Counted from the stretch's first letter, positions 49,301 through 57,949 are shown. The stretch: DNA of 64,000 bases from Asticcacaulis sp. YBE204 (GCF_000495855.1 NZ_AWGF01000001.1:620001-684000); one strand, 5' to 3'. A program made the numbers and translations. The notes: a model not told the origin generated them from the sequence alone.

Positions 49301-52300
49301 CGTGGCGGGCAGGGCCGTCAATTGCGTGGTCGTCAGGCCGGAAAGTCCCGTGGCGGTCAGGGCCGAAATCTGGGTGGTGGTCAGGGTCGCGACCTGTGCC
49401 GTCGTCAGGGCGGCGACGCTGTCGGAGGTCAGGCCCTTGACCTGCGTGGTGGTCAGGGCGGCGACCTGAGCGGTGGACAGGGCCTTGACCTGCGTGGTGG
49501 CGAGGCTGGCGACCTGCGTGGCGGTCAGGCCCTTGATCTGGGTCGTGCTGAACGCGGCCATGTCGGTCGCCGACAGACCGGACAGCGCCGTCGTGGTCAG
49601 GGCCGCCAGTTGGGTTGTCCCGAGCGCCGCCAGTTGCGTGGTGCCGAGGCTGCCCGCCTGTGCTTCGGTCAGGCCGCTCAGGGCGGTGACGGTCAGGGCC
49701 TCGATCTGGGCGGCGGAAAAGGCGGCGATCTGGGTTTCATTGAGCGCGGCGACGCCGGTTGCGGTCAGGGCCTTTACCTGCGTGGTCGATAGGCCCGACA
49801 GGGTGGTGGCGGTCAGCTCCGACACCTCGTCCTCGGTCAGGGCGGCGATCTGCACGGTGGCGAGCCCGTTCATCTGGGTGGTGGTGAGCGCCGCCATCTG
49901 CGCGGCGCTCAGGCCGCGGAACGCTGTCACACTGAGCGCCGCCAGTTGCGACGTGGACAGGCTGCCCAGTTGCGCCGTCGTCAGGGCCGAGGCCTCGGTG
50001 GCGGTGAGCGCGCCCATCTGGGTGGTGGTGAGGGCGGCTACCTCGGTGGTGCTCAGGGCGGCGATCTGGTTTTCGCTGAAACTGGCGATCTGGGTGGCGG
50101 TCAGGGCGCGCACCTGCGTCGTGGTCAGTCCCTGAATCTGCGTTGCCGACAGGCTGGCTATGCCGCTGGTCGAAAGCGCGGCGATCTGTTTGGTGCTCAT
50201 GACGCCCAGTTGATTCAGCGACAGGGCGGCAACCTGATTGTCGCTCAGACCGCTGATGCCGGTGGCCGAGAAGGCCGCGATCTGGGTGGTGGTCAGCCCC
50301 GTCACCTGCGTCGAGGACAGCGCGGTCATCTGCGTCGCGGTCAGGGCGCTGAGTTGCGTCGTCGAGAGCGCCCCCAGCGTATCGATGGCGAGGCCGGACA
50401 CCTGCGTGGTGGTCAGGGCGGCGATCTGCGTCACGCTGAAGGTGGCGATCTGGCTGGCGGTCAGGCTGGAAATCTGCGTGTTGGTCAGCCCCGCCATGCC
50501 GGCGACCGACAGGGCGGCCATCTGGGTGTCGCTCAACGCGCCAATCTGGGCGGCCGAGAGCGCGGCGACGGCGGAGGCGGTCAGTCCGGCGATCTGGGTG
50601 GTGTAAAGTGCCGCGACTTGCGTGGCGCTCAGGGCGGCCATCTGGGTCTCGGTAACGGCCCCCATTTCGGCGGCGGTCAGGCTTTTCAACTGCGTGGTCG
50701 ACAGGGTCGCGAGGTCGCTGGCAGACAAGCCCGCGATCTGGCTGGTGGTCAGGGCGCGGACCTGCGTCGTGGTCAGAGCCTGCAAGCTCTCGTCGGTCAG
50801 CGTCTCCAGTTGCGCGGCGCTCAGGCCGGGGATCGCGGTGGCGGTCAGGCTTTTCAACTGCGTCGTGGTCAGCGCCGCGACCTGTTCGGTGCTGAGATTG
50901 GTGACGCCGGTGGCCGTCAGGGCGCGGATCTGTACGGTACTCAGGGCGGCCATTTGAGTGGCCGACAGCCCGGCCAGATTGGAGGCATTGAGCGCGGCGA
51001 CCGCCGTGGTCGACAGCGCCGCGATCTGCGAGGTCGACAGCGCCGTCACCTTGTCGGAACTGAGGCCGGACAGTTGCGTGGCGCTGAGCACGGCCACCTG
51101 ACTGGTGCTCAGGGCCAGAAGCTGGGAGTCGTTCAGCGCCCCGGTCTGGGTCGCGTTGAGCGCCTTGATCTGGGTGGTCGAGAGGATAGCGGCCTGCGTC
51201 GTGGACAGGGCCGACACCTGATCGGTGGTCAGGGCGGCGATCTGGGTGGCGGCCAGCGCCTTGAGCAGGGGCGTCGTCAGGCTGCCCATCTGGTCGGCGC
51301 TGAGGCTCGACACCGCCGTCCCGGTCAGGCTGGCGATTTGCCGCGTACCCAGCGCGTTCAGTTGCGTGGCGGTCAGGGCCGCGACCTGCACATCGGTCAG
51401 ACCGCCCAGCCCCGTCGCCGACAGGGCGGCGACCTGCGCCGTGGTCAGGGCCGAAACCTGATCGGCGGTCAGGGCCTTGATCTGGGTCGCGGTGAGCGTG
51501 TTGAACTGCGTCGTCGACAAACGCGACAGTTCGGTGGGCGAGAAGGCGGCGACCTGATCGGCGGTGAGCGCGCGGACCTGGGTCGAGGTGAAAGCGCCCA
51601 GTTGCGTGGCGGTCAGGGCCGACAATTCGCCCATCGACAGGTTGGCGATCTGCGCCGCGGTGAGGGCGGCGACCTGCCGTTCGGTCAGCGACTGGAGCTG
51701 GGTCGTGCTCAGTTCGGCGAGGTCGCTGGCGGTCAGGCCCTGAATCTGCGTCGTGCTCAGCGATTGCAGCAGGGTGGTCGAAAGCGACTTCACCTGCCCG
51801 TCATTGAGCGCGCTGACCTGCGCCGAGGTGAGCGCGCTCCACTGGGTCGAGCCCAGTGCCGACAACTGGCTGGCGGTCAGTTGCGACACCTCGGTCGTGG
51901 TCAGGGCCGCCATCAGGGTCTGCGGCAAACCGCGCAACTGCGTCGCGGTCAGGCCGACGATCTGGGCTTCGCTGAACCCCTTGATGGCGGTGGCGGTCAG
52001 GGCCGACAACTGCGTGGCGCTGAGGACGCCGACCTGTGTGTTGGACAGGGCGGCGATGTCCGAAGCGACCAGCCCGCGCATCTGGGTCGTCGTGAGGAGC
52101 GCCAGTTGCGACAGGTCGAGCGACGCAATCTGGTCTTCGCTGAGATAGCCGATCTGGGTCGGTGTCAGGGCGCGTAGTTGCGTCGTGTTAAGGCTGTTCA
52201 GTTGCGTCGCGGTCAGGCCCGACACCGCTCCGGCGCTCAGGGCGGTGATCTGGGTCAGGCTGAGGGTCGATAATTGCGTGCCGGTCAGGGTCGAGACGAG

Positions 52301-53890
52301 ATCGGTGCTGATGCCGCCGACCTGCGCCAGACTGAAGACGCCCAGTTGCGTGGCCGACAGGGCGCTCAGCTGCGTGGCGCTGAGGCTGGCCACCGCCGAG
52401 GCAGTCAGGCCCTTGACCTGCGTGGTGCTCAGGCTGGCGATCAGGCTGGTGCCGAGCGCCGCCACCTGCGTCGTCGCCAGCGCCGCCACCTGGGTCGAGG
52501 TCAGGCCCGACAATTGCGTTGTGGTCAGGATGTCGAGGTCTTCGGACCCGATGGCGCGGATCTGGGTGACCGTCAGGGCGCCCAGCTGATTGGCGGTCAG
52601 GGTCGAAAACTGCGTGGCGTTGAGCGCGGCGATTGCCGTGGCGCTCAACCCGCTGATCTGGTCGGTGCGCAGCCAGCCGAGTTCGGTTTCGGTCAGGCTG
52701 TAGACCTGCCGTTCGACCAGCGCGTTCAGCTGCGTCGAGGTCAGGTTGGAAAACTGCGCCGCGCTAAGGGTCGCTATGGCCGTGGCGCTCAGGGTCTTGA
52801 TCTGGGTGGTGGTCAGGGCCTTGATCTGGGTGTCGTTGAGCGCCGCCATCTGCGTCGCCGACAGGGTGTTGATCTGGGTATCGGTCAGGCCCCTGATCTG
52901 GGTCGAGGTCAGGGCGGCCACCCGCGTCGCATTGAGGCTTTGCAACTGTTCGGTATTGAGGCCCGACACGGCGGTGACGGTCAGGCCCGATGACTGGGTG
53001 ACGGTGAGGGCATTGACGAAGGTCGTGCTCAGGCTGCTGACCTGAGTCGAGGTCAGATAACCCATCTGGGTCAGGCTATAGCCGCCGATCTGGGTCGTGC
53101 TGAGAGCATTGAGCATTTCGGCGCTCAGGCTGACGATCTGGGTCGAGGTCAGGCCGCCGATCTGGGTGGCGGTCAGGGCGGATAGCTGAGCCGGCGACAG
53201 GGATTGCAGTTCGGTAACGGAGAGCCCGCGCACCTGCGTCGTATTGAGTGTGGCGAGGTCTTCGCCGGACAGGGCCGCGATCCCCGCTGTGCCGAACCAG
53301 CCGATCTGGGTCGAGGTCAGGCCGGAGAGTTGCGTCACCGAAAGGGCGTCGATCAGGGTGGCGTTCAGGCCCTGAATCTGCGCCGAGGTCAGGGCGCTGA
53401 CCTGCGTCGACGACAGGGCCGCCAGTTGCGTCGTCGAAAGCACGCCGATCTGATCGGTTTGAAATCCCTTGACCTGCGTGGTGGTCAGGACGCTCAGTTG
53501 CGTCGGCGACAGGGCGGCGAATTGCGTGGCCGAAAATTCGCCGATATCGGTCTGGGTCAGGCCGGCGATCTGCTGGGTGGTCAGGGCGGCGATGTCCTCG
53601 ACGCCGAAGGCTTCGACCTGAGCCTCGATCAGCACCGACAACTGCCTGGCGCTGAACACCATCTGATCGGCGGTAAAGGCCGCGATCTGTTCGGTCGTCA
53701 GGGCGCGCATCTGCGTGGTGGAAAGGGCCGTCAGCTCGGTCGTCGTCAGGGAGGCGATCTGCTCGAGCGTAAAGGCGGCGATCTGGGTCGTCGACAGGGC
53801 CGCGATGTCCGTGGTCGTCATGGACCGGACCGCCGCGGTCGACAGGGCGGCGATCTGGTTGACGGAATAGGACGAATAGATGGAGGCCAC
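46388..53890 (-). CDS. Giant octapeptide-repeat protein, 2,500 residues, Ser/Thr-rich
   Basis: No known family. After an 8-residue start (MASIYSSY) the protein is almost wholly an octapeptide array in the form [ST]-x-[ST]-Q-[ILVM]-x-x-[LF], about 311 units, ending ..LRAALS. Units seen include STTQIAAL, TATQLSAL and TSTQVRAL. I found only one register slip, a 7-residue unit near residues 73-79; the length equals 311 units minus that one residue. The fourth position is mostly Gln but every few units is Ala, Asp, Gly, Leu or Glu. Ser/Thr at position 1 with Gln at position 4 is a helix N-capping box, so each unit may be one short helical turn in a solenoid. No signal peptide, Cys-free as far as I read, few charges. 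GTG start at 53890 has AAGG upstream. The glycosyltransferase gene follows after 7 bases. Confidence 0.85.
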   Translation of the reverse strand: MASIYSSYSVNQIAALSTAAVRSMTTTDIAALSTTQIAAFTLEQIASLTTTELTALSTTQMRALTTEQIAAFTADQMVFSARQLSVLIEAQVEAFGVEDIAALTTQQIAGLTQTDIGEFSATQFAALSPTQLSVLTTTQVKGFQTDQIGVLSTTQLAALSSTQVSALTSAQIQGLNATLIDALSVTQLSGLTSTQIGWFGTAGIAALSGEDLATLNTTQVRGLSVTELQSLSPAQLSALTATQIGGLTSTQIVSLSAEMLNALSTTQIGGYSLTQMGYLTSTQVSSLSTTFVNALTVTQSSGLTVTAVSGLNTEQLQSLNATRVAALTSTQIRGLTDTQINTLSATQMAALNDTQIKALTTTQIKTLSATAIATLSAAQFSNLTSTQLNALVERQVYSLTETELGWLRTDQISGLSATAIAALNATQFSTLTANQLGALTVTQIRAIGSEDLDILTTTQLSGLTSTQVAALATTQVAALGTSLIASLSTTQVKGLTASAVASLSATQLSALSATQLGVFSLAQVGGISTDLVSTLTGTQLSTLSLTQITALSAGAVSGLTATQLNSLNTTQLRALTPTQIGYLSEDQIASLDLSQLALLTTTQMRGLVASDIAALSNTQVGVLSATQLSALTATAIKGFSEAQIVGLTATQLRGLPQTLMAALTTTEVSQLTASQLSALGSTQWSALTSAQVSALNDGQVKSLSTTLLQSLSTTQIQGLTASDLAELSTTQLQSLTERQVAALTAAQIANLSMGELSALTATQLGAFTSTQVRALTADQVAAFSPTELSRLSTTQFNTLTATQIKALTADQVSALTTAQVAALSATGLGGLTDVQVAALTATQLNALGTRQIASLTGTAVSSLSADQMGSLTTPLLKALAATQIAALTTDQVSALSTTQAAILSTTQIKALNATQTGALNDSQLLALSTSQVAVLSATQLSGLSSDKVTALSTSQIAALSTTAVAALNASNLAGLSATQMAALSTVQIRALTATGVTNLSTEQVAALTTTQLKSLTATAIPGLSAAQLETLTDESLQALTTTQVRALTTSQIAGLSASDLATLSTTQLKSLTAAEMGAVTETQMAALSATQVAALYTTQIAGLTASAVAALSAAQIGALSDTQMAALSVAGMAGLTNTQISSLTASQIATFSVTQIAALTTTQVSGLAIDTLGALSTTQLSALTATQMTALSSTQVTGLTTTQIAAFSATGISGLSDNQVAALSLNQLGVMSTKQIAALSTSGIASLSATQIQGLTTTQVRALTATQIASFSENQIAALSTTEVAALTTTQMGALTATEASALTTAQLGSLSTSQLAALSVTAFRGLSAAQMAALTTTQMNGLATVQIAALTEDEVSELTATTLSGLSTTQVKALTATGVAALNETQIAAFSAAQIEALTVTALSGLTEAQAGSLGTTQLAALGTTQLAALTTTALSGLSATDMAAFSTTQIKGLTATQVASLATTQVKALSTAQVAALTTTQVKGLTSDSVAALTTAQVATLTTTQISALTATGLSGLTTTQLTALPATALASLTATQIAALATTQIAGLGVTALSGLTTTQIAGLTATGVSALDATQIAALSTSQLAALTATAIAGLTTTQVGDLTDAQVAALTSTQISALSTTGIHGLSASDLAGLTTTQLKGLSATLVAALNTTQIAGLTATEVTALTTTQIRGLTSTQVETLSGTQLQALTSTQISALTTEALPGLTTTLTASLTATQLRGLSSTQIGALGETAVRGLTETQLQALTTTQLKGLTATEIEALSATQLTAFSSTQLAALSTAGIQGLSDDQLGSLSLTQLSALTSTQLGAFTATQINALDATHLAALTSTQLRGLSATQIAALNPDEIAGLSATALSALYTTQIKGLSYTALESLTATQLSALTTTQFAAIDSQAISGLSESQIQTLATTQLAALTATQMAALSTEDVEDFSASQIAALTTTQMKGLTTTQIGVLTATHVQGLTGTQVAALATTQVAALTSTGLSALTTTQIQTLTTTQVAALSSTGLSGLTPTQVAALTTTQTKALSATQLSGLTADEVRALTTAQVSALTSTQLAGLVATETAALTGTQLAVLTSTQVSGLSTTGMGGLTDTQIAALTTTQLRGLSSTQMSGLAVTALPGFTTAQINALTTTQLRGLTSAQIGGLTTSELTALSTTQVGALTATQLSGLTATGMGALTTSQLSVLAATQIAGLSTAAVTGLSATQTTALSTTQIGGLTQTQMGVLSATAIGALTDTQIAALSMVQFGSLSATGVASLLEAHIASITTTQLASLSDSGIHGMTATEVSALTTTQLSALSSTQIGALSTQAISGLTEAQITALTLTQIAGLTTTQIGAWATEDVAALSTTSIAALTTTQLSALVRMQLRALSTAQIAALSTTQVSALTHTQIGSLTITEIAAFTTTQFTALTAEQVAALTATQLDNLSAGEMAVLSAVQLSQLTTTSMGLLGTTFLSALNTYQIEAFTPEQISYLTTTQIASLSAIQLAALRAALS
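46406..53866 (-). repeat. Tandem 24-bp coding repeat, about 311 copies
   Basis: The DNA period of 24 bases follows the octapeptide frame. A typical minus-strand unit encodes ALTTTQIA-like sequence. On the plus strand this shows as GTCAGGGCGGCGATCTGGGT-type words every 24 bases. The copies differ at both synonymous and replacement sites, so this is not a freshly expanded array. The period is divisible by three and stop codons are rare in it, so long antisense frames arise by chance. Confidence 0.9.
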
Positions 53891-54220
53891 GCGCCTTCAT
53901 TTCCCCGGGAGTTTGATGCGGAACAGGGCGCGGGCCGGTCGCAAACCTTGAACAGGTCGCGGTGCGTTTTGCATCACCGTTGAATAAAGCGCTATGAGCG
54001 GCTTTGCCGGATAAAAACGGTCAAATGGAGGTTTGAATGTATAAATTTTGAAATTTAAATACTGTTTTCAAAGCATGTGAAAATATTTCAACATTGAAAT
54101 ATAGTGTTGTTATGATTTCGATTTTGAATTTCTATTTATATTATGAAATTTACATTAGATTAACCGCATTTACTGTCATTTTATACGCTGAATTTTCTAA
54201 TCGATGCATTGAGAGGTGTT
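53891..54220. other. Divergent, AT-rich intergenic region between repeat-protein and hook-like genes
   Basis: These 330 bases lie between two divergent starts. About 54030-54205 is strongly AT-rich (many T and A runs) in contrast to neighbouring genes of high GC. It holds the TTGAAAT-containing palindrome at 54083-54102 and related half-sites (near 54048 and 54085). No gene is credible. Promoters of both genes should be here; I could not fix their boxes. Confidence 0.65.
54083..54102. promoter_or_regulatory. Perfect palindrome, candidate operator
   Basis: ATATTTCAA (54083-54091) and TTGAAATAT (54094-54102) form a perfect 9+9 inverted repeat with a 2-base centre. TTGAAATTT at about 54048 repeats the half-site. 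Located midway between the divergent starts, it could bind a dimeric regulator of both genes. Confidence 0.4.
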
Positions 54221-55591
54221 ATGTCCCTGAGCAGTGTTATGCTGACCGGCGTGTCCGGTCTGACCGCCACCTCGACGGCGCTGTCGGGGATTTCCAACAA
54301 TATCGCCAACGTCAATACGACGGCCTATAAACGCATCGAGACCAACCTGTCGGCCACGGTCACGTCAAGCGCGGGCACGACCTATACCGGCAGCGGCGTG
54401 TCGGCCAGCACCTCGATGTCGGTGTCGCAGGCAGGAACGCTGCAAACCACGACTTCGGCGCTCGACATGGCCATCGACGGCAACGGGTTCTTCGTGGTGT
54501 CCGATACCTCGGCGGCGGGCAGCGCCAGCCTCTACACCCGCGACGGCTCGTTTTCGGTCGATGCCGACGGCTATCTGGTCAATGCGTCGGGCTATTATCT
54601 TCAGGGCTGGACGGCGGACAGTTCGGGGAATCTGACGACCGGCGGCCTGACCTCGCAGCTTTCGGCGATCCGCATCCCGACGGCGGCCGACGATCCGGAA
54701 GCCACCACCGAGGTCAGTTTGTCGGCCAATCTCAATTCGACCACCGAGGCCTATACGGGCGAATACGATATCTCCAGCGGCCTTTCGATGGCCAGTTACG
54801 ACGCCGAGGCGGGGACCGGCGTCGAACCGGATTTCGAGATCACGATCCCGGTGTCGGACTCCCAGGGCGGCGAGCACAGCCTGACCCTGTCGTTTCTCAA
54901 GAGCGAGACGGCGAACGAATGGACGGTCGAACTGTGGTCCGACGACGTCAGTGGCGGTTACGGCGCCGACGGTACTATCATCAAGACCGGGACCATCAGC
55001 TTCAACGAGGACGGCTCGATAAACACCGACAGCCTGAACGCCTTTCTGGGGACGGACGGTGCAGCGGGCACGACGATTAGCATCGGTGCCTCCAGCGACG
55101 ACTCCGGCGGGCTGCACTGGAACAGCGATCTGGGTATCGAGGGGCAGTCGATCACGCTCGATATCGGCGACGGCCTGACCCAGATGGCCTCCAGTTCGAC
55201 GGTCAACAGCATCGAGGCCAACGGCACGGTATTCAGCGACGTGACGGACATCGAGATCGGCGAGGACGGCAAGGTGACGGCCGTCTATGAGGATGGCTCG
55301 ACGCGCACCATAGCGCAGGTGGCGCTGGCCACCTTCGTCAATGCCGACGGCCTGAAAGCGGTGTCGGGCAATACCTACAAGGCGACCTCGGCTTCGGGCA
55401 GCTATACGCTGAAAGCCCCCGGCAGCGAGGGCGCGGGCAGCCTGACCGCCTCGGCCCTCGAAGCCTCGACCGTCGATCTGGCGACCGAATTTACAAATCT
55501 GATCACTGTGCAACGCGCTTATTCGGCATCGTCAAAAATAATAACGACCGCAGATGAAATGATGCAGGAATTAATAAGTCTTAAGAGATAA
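54221..55591 (+). CDS. Flagellar hook protein FlgE-like, short and orphan
   Basis: A 456-residue axial protein. The ATG at 54221 (MSLSSVMLTGVSGLTATSTA) is preceded by GAGAGG. Family ends are clear: the N-terminal LSGISNNIANVNTTAYKR rod/hook motif and the C-terminal EFTNLITVQRAYSASSKIITTADEMMQELISL. Between them lie DGNGFFVV and low-complexity Ser/Thr/Asp-rich stretches. It is shorter than Caulobacter FlgE (about 590) and no other flagellar gene is near. It may be an extra hook or a related filament component. Secretion would be through the flagellar export system without cleaved signal. Confidence 0.85.
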   Translation: MSLSSVMLTGVSGLTATSTALSGISNNIANVNTTAYKRIETNLSATVTSSAGTTYTGSGVSASTSMSVSQAGTLQTTTSALDMAIDGNGFFVVSDTSAAGSASLYTRDGSFSVDADGYLVNASGYYLQGWTADSSGNLTTGGLTSQLSAIRIPTAADDPEATTEVSLSANLNSTTEAYTGEYDISSGLSMASYDAEAGTGVEPDFEITIPVSDSQGGEHSLTLSFLKSETANEWTVELWSDDVSGGYGADGTIIKTGTISFNEDGSINTDSLNAFLGTDGAAGTTISIGASSDDSGGLHWNSDLGIEGQSITLDIGDGLTQMASSSTVNSIEANGTVFSDVTDIEIGEDGKVTAVYEDGSTRTIAQVALATFVNADGLKAVSGNTYKATSASGSYTLKAPGSEGAGSLTASALEASTVDLATEFTNLITVQRAYSASSKIITTADEMMQELISLKR

Positions 55592-55714
55592 GTGAAATTA
55601 ATATTATTTCTTTTCTGAATTATATTGTAAATATAATTTCATATATGAATTGAAACCATCAAAGTCGCGACCTTTTCTTATTTTATATTGCCGAAGGCAA
55701 TAACGGGAAAAGAC

Positions 55715-56632
55715 ATGTCGGCATTTGAAACCCTTTATCATCTCATGACCGCGCTTCCGAAGGCGGACGGCAGTCTGGCGCCGGAACTGGTCGAGGTTCT
55801 GCGCAATATCCAGACCGGCAACCGGCAATGCCTTCTGGCCTTTCCGCCTAAGGTCGCCGGTACCTTTCTGCGGACGGCCCTGATCGACCTGCTGGGGGCG
55901 AATTACGACAGCTTCCTCAGCCGCGGGGCCTATGCCAATGTCACCCTGCTGCACGACCTCTATTTTCCGACCCTTCTCAATCAGCATATCGTTTCCGGCG
56001 CGCGTCCGGGGGCGGCGGTGATGCACCTGCATCTCAACCCGTCGCGGCACACCACCGGGCTGATCGAGGCCTTCGATATCCCGGTCGTCATCGGCACGCG
56101 CGATATCCTCGACACGCTGGTCAGCGCCAGGGACATGTGCAACGCCGCCCCGCCCGACGATGCCGACAGCTTCAGCGCCCTGGGCGCACCGTGGCACGAC
56201 CTGACCGAAACCGAACAGCGGCATATGCTGGTCCATGTCCTGCCCGCCTGGTACGCGCGTTTCTACGGCGGCTGGCTGCGCTATTCGGTCGATTGTCACG
56301 TTCGGGGTGTGCGGCCACCCCTGTGGCTGAAATACGACGATCTCGTTGAACAGCCGGTGGACCTGATCGAGGCCATCATGGCCTATATCGATCCGGCCCA
56401 TACCTATGCGCGCGACCGCATCACAGCGGTCTACGAGGCCACGCGCGGCAAGAAATCCGCCGTGCGCCTCAACAAGGGCGTGTCCGGTCGTGGCGAGGCC
56501 TTCTTCACCGCAGAGGAAAAGACCACCATCTACAAGACGCTGAGCAGCGCCGGTGAAAGCGAAATGCAGCAGCTCGGCATAGTGACGAAGGTCGCTGCTG
56601 AGGTGAACGTGCCCGCCGTGATGGCTTTGTAG
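55715..56632 (+). CDS. Sulfotransferase-like protein
   Basis: A 305-residue protein. The ATG at 55715 is chosen; an upstream TTG frame has no ribosome site. LLAFPPKVAGTFLRTALIDLL resembles the PAPS-binding P-loop (usual P-K-S-G-T-T), and VIGTRDILDTLVSARDMC resembles the 3-prime-phosphate motif R-D-P-x-D. This places it among sulfotransferases, with some residues substituted. The substrate may be a glycan, lipid or protein. It follows the hook-like gene on the same strand. Confidence 0.7.
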   Translation: MSAFETLYHLMTALPKADGSLAPELVEVLRNIQTGNRQCLLAFPPKVAGTFLRTALIDLLGANYDSFLSRGAYANVTLLHDLYFPTLLNQHIVSGARPGAAVMHLHLNPSRHTTGLIEAFDIPVVIGTRDILDTLVSARDMCNAAPPDDADSFSALGAPWHDLTETEQRHMLVHVLPAWYARFYGGWLRYSVDCHVRGVRPPLWLKYDDLVEQPVDLIEAIMAYIDPAHTYARDRITAVYEATRGKKSAVRLNKGVSGRGEAFFTAEEKTTIYKTLSSAGESEMQQLGIVTKVAAEVNVPAVMAL

Positions 56633-56633
56633 C

Positions 56634-57833
56634 CTATTCCCTTGCCGTTACCGAGGCGATGGCGGAGACGAAGTGCGCCATGTTGCCGGCGTTCAGGCCG
56701 CACAGGCTGATCCGGCCGGACCCGGCCATGTAGATCGCGAAATCCTCGCGCAGGGTGGCGATCTGAGCCGGGGTCAGGGGCAGGAACGAGAACATGCCGC
56801 TTTGGTGTGCCACGATGCGCAAAAACGGATGCGCTTCGGCCAGAACCTCCCGCAGACCGTTGATTCGTTCGCGCATCTGCGTCAGTTCGGCCTGCCATTG
56901 CGCCGTCAGGGCCGGGGTGTCGAGGATCAGACGCACCACGGCCGCTCCGTGATCGGGCGGCATCGACCAGCTGACCCGTGCCAGTCCGGTCAGGGTCGCG
57001 GCGATGGCGGGCAGGTCCGAACGGCGCGCCGACTGCACGAACAGCGCGCCGACACGGTCGCGATAGAGGCCGAAATTCTTGTCGCAGCTATAGGCCAGAA
57101 GGGCGTCGGGACAGGCGTCGAAGATCAGGCGCGCGCCCTGTGCATCGGCGTCGAGTCCCTGACTCAGGCCCTGATAGGCCATGTCGAGGAACGGGATCAG
57201 GCCGTTGTGCGACAGGGTGTCGGCCAGTTGCCGCCATTGCGCCGGGCTGAAATCGAGGCCGGTGGGGTTGTGGCCGCTGGCCTGAATCAGCACGGCGTCG
57301 CCGCGGCGCGCCTGATGCAGGGCTGCCAGCACCCGATCGAAAGCGAGGGTGCCGGTCGAGGATACGTAGCTGTGTTCGACGATCTCAAGGCCCGCCGCCT
57401 GAAACAGCGGGGTGTGATTGACCCAGCCCGGCACGCCGACATGAATGCGCGCAGGTCCTTGCCGCGACAGGCGCAGCAGGTCGGCCCCCAGACGCAGCGC
57501 CCCGGTGCCGCCGGGGGTTTGCAGGCCGGTCAGGCGCTGGCGGTCGCTGTTGGCGCCGAAGATGACCGGTATCAGGCGCTCGACAAAGACGGTATCGCCT
57601 TCGGCACCGAGATAGGACTTGCTGGTTTGCGTCTCGATCAGCCGCTGTTCGGCGGCCTTGACGGCATCGAAGACCGGCGTGTGTCCGCTCTCGTCCTTAT
57701 AGACACCGACGCCGAGATCGATCCTGTGCGGACGCGGATCGGCGCGGAACTGCGCGATCAGCCCCAGAAGCGCGTCGGGGGCCGACGACGGCAGGCGGCT
57801 CCATCCGGTCTGAATTACCTTGTGATCGTCCAT
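56634..57833 (-). CDS. Aromatic/aspartate aminotransferase (class I)
   Basis: A 399-residue PLP-dependent aminotransferase of the AspC/TyrB type. Landmarks: IDLGVGVYKDESGHTPVFDAVKAAE at the start, SKSYLGAEGD, HNPTGLD in the middle, and the PLP lysine in YSCDKNFGLYRDRVG. Start ATG at 57833 follows GGGAGGT; a GTG two codons earlier is disfavoured because the ribosome site would overlap it. It transfers amino groups between aromatic or dicarboxylic acids. Its divergent neighbour is an Lrp/AsnC regulator, which probably controls it. Confidence 0.9.
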   Translation of the reverse strand: MDDHKVIQTGWSRLPSSAPDALLGLIAQFRADPRPHRIDLGVGVYKDESGHTPVFDAVKAAEQRLIETQTSKSYLGAEGDTVFVERLIPVIFGANSDRQRLTGLQTPGGTGALRLGADLLRLSRQGPARIHVGVPGWVNHTPLFQAAGLEIVEHSYVSSTGTLAFDRVLAALHQARRGDAVLIQASGHNPTGLDFSPAQWRQLADTLSHNGLIPFLDMAYQGLSQGLDADAQGARLIFDACPDALLAYSCDKNFGLYRDRVGALFVQSARRSDLPAIAATLTGLARVSWSMPPDHGAAVVRLILDTPALTAQWQAELTQMRERINGLREVLAEAHPFLRIVAHQSGMFSFLPLTPAQIATLREDFAIYMAGSGRISLCGLNAGNMAHFVSAIASVTARE

Positions 57834-57949
57834 CGCCACCTCCCGTCATGTGCGGGACGGGTCTATCATGGGACGGCTGCGAAAGGGGTTTCAAAGACGG
57901 CGTTCGGACGCTATGATTTGAAACGAATGTTTCCAGTTATGGCTATTTC

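Noticed and set aside
47714-52177. Long plus-strand frames of up to 743 codons opposite the octapeptide array
   Set aside because: The repeat period of 24 is divisible by three, so all frames stay open together. The antisense products are Arg/Gly/Gln-rich without a stable pattern, and there are no ribosome sites.
46406-53866. The 24-bp array considered as a CRISPR
   Set aside because: No constant repeat separated by unique spacers; the copies are contiguous, diverged and in coding frame.
55617-55638. AT-only hairpin AATTATATT/AATATAATT after the hook-like gene
   Set aside because: In DNA this AT-rich, short palindromes are expected by chance; no terminator features.
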